Shown: one piece after another, positions 6,507 to 11,074 of the stretch
Position numbering within the stretch: the first letter of the stretch is position 1
Layout of the letters: the number at the start of each line of letters is the position of its first letter
Position numbers and translations under genes: made by a program
DNA from: Fimbriimonadales bacterium
Lineage (GTDB): Bacteria > Armatimonadota > Fimbriimonadia > Fimbriimonadales > GBS-DC
DNA: 11,074 nucleotides
NCBI GenBank assembly: GCA_026416655.1
Contig: JAOAES010000255.1
Span: 1-11,074, forward strand
Reading direction: 5' to 3'
Notes under the pieces: generated by a model
Seen by the model: the letters and a program-made list of their open reading frames with translations, nothing else
What the model was told of the DNA's origin: nothing
The model's database searches: none

Positions 6507-6524
6507 TTACTCACCTTTCGGTAA
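6493..6524. promoter_or_regulatory. Perfect 9-bp dyad between the HxlR and P460 genes, candidate operator
   Basis: TTACCGAAA (6493-6501) is repeated as its exact reverse complement TTTCGGTAA (6516-6524) with a 14-base spacer. The left arm covers the last codons of the HxlR gene. The stem is AT-rich and is not followed by a T run, so a terminator is unlikely. The right arm ends 5 bases before a candidate -35 of the P460 gene, a suitable place for a dimeric regulator to bind. Operator function is inference. Confidence 0.45.
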
Positions 6525-6529
6525 ACCTC

Positions 6530-6559
6530 TTGCGTCCGCACAAACGTTTCAGGTAGAAA
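6530..6559 (+). promoter_or_regulatory. Possible promoter of the P460 gene
   Basis: TTGCGT (6530-6535) and TAGAAA (6554-6559) are separated by 18 bases, a workable -35/-10 pair. The -10 is preceded by TTTCAGG, echoing the TCAGGTA context of other promoters here. Transcription would begin just before the Shine-Dalgarno site at 6567-6572. Confidence 0.3.
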
Positions 6560-6579
6560 TCCTCGCAGGAGGTTCGACC

Positions 6580-7071
6580 ATGCGAGGATTTCTGATTGGC
6601 TCGGCTTTATGCGCAGTGCTGGCGGTAATGGCGTTTGCGGGACAGTCGAAAGCCCCCACGCCCGACAAACTGCCTGCCGGCTGGCGCAACTGGACGCACA
6701 TCACAACGGGCGTCATCTACAGCGAGAAGCATCCGTTGTTCGGCGCGTTTGGCGGCGTGCATCATATCTACGCAAACGCGCCTGCCGCCGAGGTCTACCG
6801 CAAAAATGGCGCTCGCTACCCCGACGGCAGCCAGATTGTGTTCGTGCTGTACGAGGCGAAAGATGTCGACGGGATGTATGTCGCGGGCAAGAAGAAGGTC
6901 ACTGCGCTGATGGTGAAGGACAGCAGGCGATACCGTCAATCGGGCGGCTGGGGTTGGCAAGCGTGGGACGCCAGCGGCAAGGCGATTGTGAACGACCCCG
7001 TCGGGCAGTGCATGGGGTGTCATCGGGCTTCGCCGAACCGCGACCTGGTGATTAGTAAGTGGACGCCGTAA
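6580..7071 (+). CDS. Cytochrome P460 / c'-beta family mono-haem protein, exported
   Basis: A 163-residue protein with an N-terminal signal peptide: a short basic start, then hydrophobic residues to about Ala20, with cleavage near FAG-QS. A single c-type haem site CMGCH lies at residues 144-148 near the C-terminus, as in cytochrome P460 and c'-beta proteins. The body has features of that beta-rich fold: HPLFGAFGGVHHIYAN (51-66), PDGSQIVFVLYEAK (81-94) and GGWGWQAWD (122-130). Known members bind NO or oxidise hydroxylamine outside the cytoplasm; the cross-linking Lys of true P460 cannot be assigned by eye, so catalysis is not claimed. Haem would be attached after export. The ATG at 6580 has AGGAGG at 6567-6572, 7 bases upstream. 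The gene follows the HxlR regulator on the same strand, with a 9-bp dyad in between. Confidence 0.88.
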   Translation: MRGFLIGSALCAVLAVMAFAGQSKAPTPDKLPAGWRNWTHITTGVIYSEKHPLFGAFGGVHHIYANAPAAEVYRKNGARYPDGSQIVFVLYEAKDVDGMYVAGKKKVTALMVKDSRRYRQSGGWGWQAWDASGKAIVNDPVGQCMGCHRASPNRDLVISKWTP

Positions 7072-7102
7072 TCACCTTACATCAGTCGGCGTTTCAAAGG
7101 GC

Positions 7103-7183
7103 GCACGGGCAAGACGCTCCCGCCACGGCGCGTGGTTGAGGCGTCTCGCTTCAGCAGGAGTTGCATGGGTGAGACGCCCGTGC
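7103..7183. repeat. Nested inverted repeats in the gap between convergent genes
   Basis: The 111-bp gap between the P460 and M16 stops holds several inverted repeats: GCACGGGC (7103-7110) with GCCCGTGC (7176-7183), GGCGTCTC (7140-7147) with GAGACGCC (7171-7178), and a small hairpin CCACG/CGTGG (7123-7135). Two rough direct copies of a GGG-C/T-A/G-AGACGC unit are also visible. No T tract follows, so termination is possible but not shown; a decayed dispersed repeat fits as well. Confidence 0.5.
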
Positions 7184-8460
7184 TACGCGCCTGCGTGAAT
7201 ATGCATCACGGTGCGGTTGCGTGGGGTATGCAGATATTGTTGCACGGCGCGTTGCACATCGGCGGGGGTAATCGCGAGCAGGCGTTCCAGCGCGCGGTTC
7301 AGCCCATCGGGATCGCCCTCGAACGCGGCGAAGTACGCCAGCCCCAGCGCGCGTCCCAGCGGGCTTTGCATCCCGTAATACAAATTATCGCTCCATCGCT
7401 GCGCCAGCAGCATCGTGCGCACACGCTCCAGCTCGCGCTCCGAGACGCCCTCTTCCGCCAGCTTCCGAATCTCCTCGTACAGCACCGTTTCCACGCGCTC
7501 TGGCTCCACTTGGGGATGGTGCAGTACGAACAGTCGGAACAGGCTGGGCGCGGGACGCGCCTCCGCGCCGCCCGACACGCTAATCGCTATCTGTTCCCGT
7601 TTCACCAGCCGCTGATAGAGCCGCGAAGCGCGCCCATCCACCAGCAGGTCGCCCGCTATCTGGAGCGCATCGTTTTCTAAAGTGCCGCGTGGCGGGATTT
7701 TCCAAGTGAGTGCAACGGCGGGCACATTCGCCAGCGCGTCATGGAACACCTCGCGCCGTTCCTCGCGGTCCGGTTCGGACACATCCACTCCGGGCGGCGC
7801 AGGCTGCGAGGGAATATCGGCGAAGTACCGCTCAATCCACTCCCGCGCCATCGCCCCGTCATAGTCGCCCGCCACGACCAGAATCGCATTATTCGGCGCG
7901 TAGTAGGTGCGGAAGAACGCCTGCACATCCTCCAGCGTGGCGTTATCCAAGTCTTCCATCGAGCCGATAATGGAATGTTGATTTGCGAAGTTATCGTAGG
8001 CGATTTCGCGCAGGCGTTCCATCGCGCGGGCGTAGGGCTGATTATCCACGCTGAGTCGTCGCTCCTCTTTCACCACCGCGCGCTGGTTGTCTAAGTTCTC
8101 CTGAGACACCTGCAGCGAGCGCATCCGATCCGATTCCAGCCACAAGCCCAGCGGCAACTTGGACGCCGGCAGCAACTCGAAATACGCCGTCATATCATAC
8201 GAGGTGAAGCCATTCAGCACGCCGCCGTTCGCCTCCACATACTTAAAGTGCATCTCGCGCGGCACGTTCTCGGAGCCTTGAAACATCATATGCTCGAACA
8301 GGTGTGCGAAGCCCGTCTTGCCGCGCGGCTCGTTCACGGAGCCGACCTTGTACAACACCAGCACGGCAACCGTGGGCGCGACCGCGTGCGGCGATAGAAT
8401 CACTTGCAAGCCGTTCGGCAGGGGGTAGGTCTCGTACTCGATGCGCGTGGGCGTGTGCAT
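7183..8460 (-). CDS. M16 family zinc metallopeptidase
   Basis: A 425-residue peptidase of the M16B (processing-peptidase-like) type, the usual length for a single-chain bacterial member. The inverted zinc motif is HLFEH: His53 and His57 bind zinc and Glu56 is the catalytic base. A further Glu in AVVKEERR (132/133), about 75 residues on, is the third ligand. The family's FTSYDMTAYFELLP segment (85-98) follows. The N-terminal M16 domain spans about 10-160 and the C-terminal M16 domain about 160-420. No signal peptide is evident, so it probably acts in the cytoplasm, degrading or processing peptides. The ATG at 8460 lacks a Shine-Dalgarno site and has TATACT six bases upstream, suggesting leaderless expression. 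It lies 41 bp downstream of the PEP-CTERM nuclease gene on the same strand, with its own promoter in that gap. Confidence 0.93.
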   Translation of the reverse strand: MHTPTRIEYETYPLPNGLQVILSPHAVAPTVAVLVLYKVGSVNEPRGKTGFAHLFEHMMFQGSENVPREMHFKYVEANGGVLNGFTSYDMTAYFELLPASKLPLGLWLESDRMRSLQVSQENLDNQRAVVKEERRLSVDNQPYARAMERLREIAYDNFANQHSIIGSMEDLDNATLEDVQAFFRTYYAPNNAILVVAGDYDGAMAREWIERYFADIPSQPAPPGVDVSEPDREERREVFHDALANVPAVALTWKIPPRGTLENDALQIAGDLLVDGRASRLYQRLVKREQIAISVSGGAEARPAPSLFRLFVLHHPQVEPERVETVLYEEIRKLAEEGVSERELERVRTMLLAQRWSDNLYYGMQSPLGRALGLAYFAAFEGDPDGLNRALERLLAITPADVQRAVQQYLHTPRNRTVMHIHAGA

Positions 8461-8466
8461 GGCAGG

Positions 8467-8472
8467 AGTATA
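8467..8472 (-). promoter_or_regulatory. -10 element (TATACT) of the M16 gene, probably leaderless
   Basis: The minus strand reads GTCGGGGTATACT, ending six bases before the ATG at 8460, the same spacing as at the antitoxin gene. Transcription would start at or next to the start codon. No Shine-Dalgarno or -35 is apparent. Confidence 0.5.
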
Positions 8473-8501
8473 CCCCGACTATCGCCCACGCCCGTTCTTG
8501 T

Positions 8502-9590
8502 TTATGACGCTTTTCGCCTCTTGAGCGACGCCACGCTTCCTGCCGAGAAGACCAGCAGCACCAGGAACGCGCTTGGCTCAGGAACCCAGTAGCCGCTGCC
8601 GTCGCCATAGGAACGCCATACATCGATGCGAATCCGCAAGAACAGCGCGGCGTGGTCGGAAGCGTTCTGGCTGTCGGTGATGTCAAACCCGTTCGGCAGC
8701 GCGCCTGCCGGGAAACGGCGGGTGTTGAACACGACCGCCTCCAGCACATTAATCCGGTCGCGTCCCAGTTCCGTCGTGGAGACCATCAGGTAGTCCAGTC
8801 GGCGGCGCAGGTCGGAGTTCCGGCTGGTAATCTGGTAGGTACGCTTACCACCCAGCGCGTCTACAGGGACGGGGTCGCGCAGGCGGGCGGACATGACGGT
8901 GCTGATGGGCGCGTAGTAGCGTCCGTCGGGTAGCTCGCCGCCGATATCGAAGGTGGAGCTGAGATCGGGGTCTTCGTTCTCGTTCAGGTCGCCGCCCAAC
9001 ACATATGCAGCACGACGGTTGCGCCCGCGCCACTGGCGTATCGTATCGCGTGTGTTCTCAGCGTTCGTCTGGCGAGCGACTGCGTCGCTGGTGTAGCCCC
9101 CCGCCTTGAAATGCGCTCCGAACACGCCCAAGCCGTTCGTGCCCGGCACATCGATGAACCCCACCGTCAGCCCCCGATTGGGCGAGCCGATATTGACATC
9201 CGTAATGTTCCGGAACGGATACCGACTAATAATCGCGTTGCTAATCCAGCCATCCGAAAGGCGATTGACATAGAGATAGTAGTCGCGGTTGCGCACGGGA
9301 TTTGTCCCGAAGAAGGTCAAATTGTTGCGCACAAACGAGTCCAGCACGGACTCTTGCGTGGTTGCGTTCCACGAGGTGCGCGTTTCGCCACCGACCTCTT
9401 GCAGAATCAGGATGTCGGGGCGCAGGTGGTTCATGATTTTTGCAACATAGGGCGCTCGCTCTTCGTTGGGGTTATTAGCGCCCACCGCCCGCGCGATGTT
9501 CCAGCTCAGGATTCTGACCTCCGACGCGCCCGCGATGGCGAGCGCCAGCCCCCAAAGCAGGGCTACCTTAAGAAATCGTGTTCCTTTCAT
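8502..9590 (-). CDS. Secreted endonuclease/exonuclease/phosphatase-fold protein with PEP-CTERM anchor
   Basis: A 362-residue protein. Residues 1-22 form a signal peptide (basic start, Leu/Ala core, AGA cleavage site). The body has all the hallmarks of the EEP superfamily: LSWNIAR with Asn31, ILQEVGG with Glu65, GAHFKAGG with His160, GGDLNEN with Asp201/Asn203, and SDHAALFL with Asp312/His313. These are metal-binding and catalytic residues that cleave phosphodiester bonds in DNA, RNA or other phosphoesters; the substrate is not determined. The C-terminus (336-362) is a PEP-CTERM sorting signal: VPEPS, a hydrophobic stretch, then KRRK. Exosortase recognises this signal, so the enzyme should be delivered to the cell envelope or exopolysaccharide. 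The Met at 9590 was chosen because the signal peptide begins there and GGAG lies 10 bases upstream; an in-frame Met 8 codons earlier fits less well. The gene is 16 bp after the DUF5693 stop, so probably co-transcribed. Confidence 0.92.
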   Translation of the reverse strand: MKGTRFLKVALLWGLALAIAGASEVRILSWNIARAVGANNPNEERAPYVAKIMNHLRPDILILQEVGGETRTSWNATTQESVLDSFVRNNLTFFGTNPVRNRDYYLYVNRLSDGWISNAIISRYPFRNITDVNIGSPNRGLTVGFIDVPGTNGLGVFGAHFKAGGYTSDAVARQTNAENTRDTIRQWRGRNRRAAYVLGGDLNENEDPDLSSTFDIGGELPDGRYYAPISTVMSARLRDPVPVDALGGKRTYQITSRNSDLRRRLDYLMVSTTELGRDRINVLEAVVFNTRRFPAGALPNGFDITDSQNASDHAALFLRIRIDVWRSYGDGSGYWVPEPSAFLVLLVFSAGSVASLKRRKAS

Positions 9591-9606
9591 CGGGCATCGT
9601 CTCCAA

Positions 9607-11074
9607 TTATGCATCCGTGCGCGTTAAGCGCGAGTTAACTCTCTGCAACAGGGCGAGCAGCGCGAACCCCACCCCAACCCCTATCACTATACCCCATCCG
9701 GTGCGCTGGAGCGAGACGAGTAGCGGGCTATGGAGATGGCAGAAGGTATTCACGATGGAGACCTGCCCGATGGTTGCGAGGAACATCGTTAGCGGTAGCC
9801 AACGCATGTTGCCTGCAAGCAGCATCGCGAGGGCAATCACCAGCGCGGGATGTCCAATTAGAAACTCCTTCGTGCGGGGGCGCACATTCATCACGGTCTC
9901 CAGCAGGGCGCGCAGGCGCAGCTCCCAATCGGGCACCGCGCCGGGCGCTTCGTTGCCCGTGCGAATGAGCATAAACCCCAGCGCGCCCAGGATAAGCAGC
10001 GCGAGTGCGACCTGCCCCCACAATACGGGGCGGCTCAACCAGTCGCGCCAGAAGTCCCAGCGCCCAACCGTCCACGCAGCGTAGAAGAACAGCACGAACA
10101 GCAGGGGCAGCGCGTGCGCCGCTTTCACGCCGGCGAACTGGTCGGCTTTGATGAGAAACAGCGTCTCGCCGAGCAGCCCGACGATGTGCAACGCGCCCAA
10201 CAGGCTCCACGCGAAGGGGAGGAGGAGTAGCGAAGCGAAGAAGGGGATGCCCTCACCCCCTGCCCCTCTCCCACTGCGTGGGAGAGGGGAGTTCGCTCCC
10301 CCTCTCCCGCGTGCGGGAGAGGGGGCTGGGGGGTGAGGGCGACCTACCAATCCAGCAAGCGCAACCATACCCACCGTCGGGAACGCCAGCGCCGCCGTCA
10401 GCGCAACGAGCTTGCGCCCCAGCGGCATCAGGCACAGCAGGGCGAACAGAACGCCCAACGCAATCGGCGCGAACGCCCTGTAGCTTCCCAGACGAAACAG
10501 CGATAGCAGCCACCCCACCAGCACGCCCACCCCCAACCCCGCCAGCGCGAACTGCCACAGCGGAGGCTGCAGATTCTCGAACGGGCGCGCGCCCGACTCG
10601 CGAATCGTGTAGCCTGAGCGGTGCAGCCGCTTCGTGAGGTCCTCCAGAATCTCGCGCAACAGCGTGGTGTCTGCGCCCGCTGCCCGCAGGTACAGCACGC
10701 GAATATTACGCTCCTGCACCGCGCGCTCCAGACGCTCCACAATCTCCTGCGGGGAAAGGGTCAGCGACTCAGCGAAGCCGATGCTATGCACGCGCACGGT
10801 GCGGTCGGGGATGGCAAGCGTCAAGCTGCCCGCGCCCATCTGTTTGGCGAACTCGATTGCGCCGAAGCGCTGGGCGTTTGCGCGGATGTTCTGTGCTGTG
10901 GCTTCCAGCCCGCGCCGATAGCCCAGCACCTGATCGCCCGCGAAGATGAGCAGCGTCGCGCCCTGCTCCCGTGCAAAGAGCAGGCTCCCGCGCAGCGCGA
11001 GGGGTGTAATCCCCTGCGGGTTCATCAGACGCGCTACAATGGGTTTGCCCCCAGCGCGTACCTGCGCAACCTGC
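9607..11074 (-). CDS. DUF5693 family membrane protein, N-terminal part outside window (partial)
   Basis: The frame is open to the right edge, and codons upstream of Met at 11025 read sensibly (GGKPIVARLMNPQG), so the gene begins outside the window. Numbered from that Met, residues 1-150 are a soluble domain with DUF5693 features: LLIFAGDQVLGY, a GAIEFAKQMG segment, VRVHSIGF and RAVQERNIRVLYLR. About nine membrane segments follow from residue 156 to the end. The family occurs in some Firmicutes and relatives, often near envelope-polymer genes such as csaB, and its function is not established. Residues 230-259 are a Pro/Gly/Arg-rich insert encoded by an in-frame 90-bp palindromic element, lying between two hydrophobic segments and probably forming an exposed loop. 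The stop is 16 bp before the PEP-CTERM nuclease gene. The family call is from remembered motifs and is fairly sure. Confidence 0.82.
   Translation of the reverse strand, partial: QVAQVRAGGKPIVARLMNPQGITPLALRGSLLFAREQGATLLIFAGDQVLGYRRGLEATAQNIRANAQRFGAIEFAKQMGAGSLTLAIPDRTVRVHSIGFAESLTLSPQEIVERLERAVQERNIRVLYLRAAGADTTLLREILEDLTKRLHRSGYTIRESGARPFENLQPPLWQFALAGLGVGVLVGWLLSLFRLGSYRAFAPIALGVLFALLCLMPLGRKLVALTAALAFPTVGMVALAGLVGRPHPPAPSPARGRGGANSPLPRSGRGAGGEGIPFFASLLLLPFAWSLLGALHIVGLLGETLFLIKADQFAGVKAAHALPLLFVLFFYAAWTVGRWDFWRDWLSRPVLWGQVALALLILGALGFMLIRTGNEAPGAVPDWELRLRALLETVMNVRPRTKEFLIGHPALVIALAMLLAGNMRWLPLTMFLATIGQVSIVNTFCHLHSPLLVSLQRTGWGIVIGVGVGFALLALLQRVNSRLTRTDA
10249..10339. repeat. 90-bp palindromic element inserted in frame in the DUF5693 gene
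   Basis: The outer arms CCCTCACCCCC (10250-10260) and GGGGGTGAGGG (10329-10339) pair perfectly over 11 bp. Between them lie two more perfect hairpins: an 11-bp stem at 10263-10273/10279-10289 with loop CTGCG, and a 13-bp stem at 10298-10310/10313-10325 with loop GT. The affected codons number exactly 30, so the frame is kept. The encoded peptide starts PHPPAPSPARG and is unlike the hydrophobic protein around it. The architecture matches the intergenic copy at 3648-3738. Confidence 0.85.

Noticed and set aside
6493..6524. Dyad read as the terminator of the HxlR gene
   Set aside because: The stem is AT-rich, the 14-base loop is long and no T run follows the right arm; an operator is a better fit.
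10249..10339. C-rich repeats read as a CRISPR array
   Set aside because: The units are inverted stems of different length within 90 bp, without equal spacers or repeated copies in one orientation.
11031..11040. TACAAT at the right edge as a plus-strand -10
   Set aside because: The DUF5693 frame runs through it to the window edge, no plus-strand gene start follows at a sensible distance, and the hexamer can arise by chance.

Overview
The window looks like a GC-rich bacterial chromosome segment with no rRNA, tRNA, CRISPR array or recognisable transposase. A thermophile-type lineage such as Armatimonadota (Fimbriimonadia-like) is my best guess. This rests on the mix of a PEP-CTERM surface protein, a DUF5693 membrane protein, short promoters with a GGTAT-type -10 and scattered C-rich palindromes. 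It is inference only; no marker gene is present.

Left region (1-2424, plus strand): the 3' end of a HEAT-repeat protein, then a VapB-like antitoxin whose toxin partner has collapsed to a remnant carrying only the start and end of a PIN-domain protein, then a HEYGH zinc metalloprotease-like protein. The protease gene converges on the next gene with one base between the two stop codons.

Middle (2426-6037, minus strand): 4-hydroxyphenylpyruvate dioxygenase (hpd), preceded by a 237-bp gap holding its promoter, a strong ribosome binding site and a C-rich palindromic repeat. Upstream of that lies a DUF255/YyaL-type thioredoxin-fold protein with an unusual C-terminal DsbD-alpha-like domain. Diverging from it (6141-7071, plus) are an HxlR-type regulator and a secreted cytochrome P460-type mono-haem protein. 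A 9-bp dyad lies between these two genes, so they may form a small regulator-target unit.

Right region (7183-11074, minus strand): reading in transcription order, a DUF5693 multi-pass membrane protein that enters from the right edge, then a secreted endonuclease/exonuclease/phosphatase-fold protein with a PEP-CTERM anchor 16 bp downstream, then an M16 zinc peptidase 41 bp further on that seems to have its own leaderless promoter. The DUF5693 gene carries a 90-bp palindromic element inserted in frame, adding 30 residues between two membrane segments. A related palindrome lies in the hpd upstream gap.

I found no clearly new multi-gene system. The most notable points are the in-frame palindromic element, the shared -10 motif with two probable leaderless genes, the DUF255-DsbD fusion, the HxlR/P460 pair with its dyad, and the internally deleted VapC.
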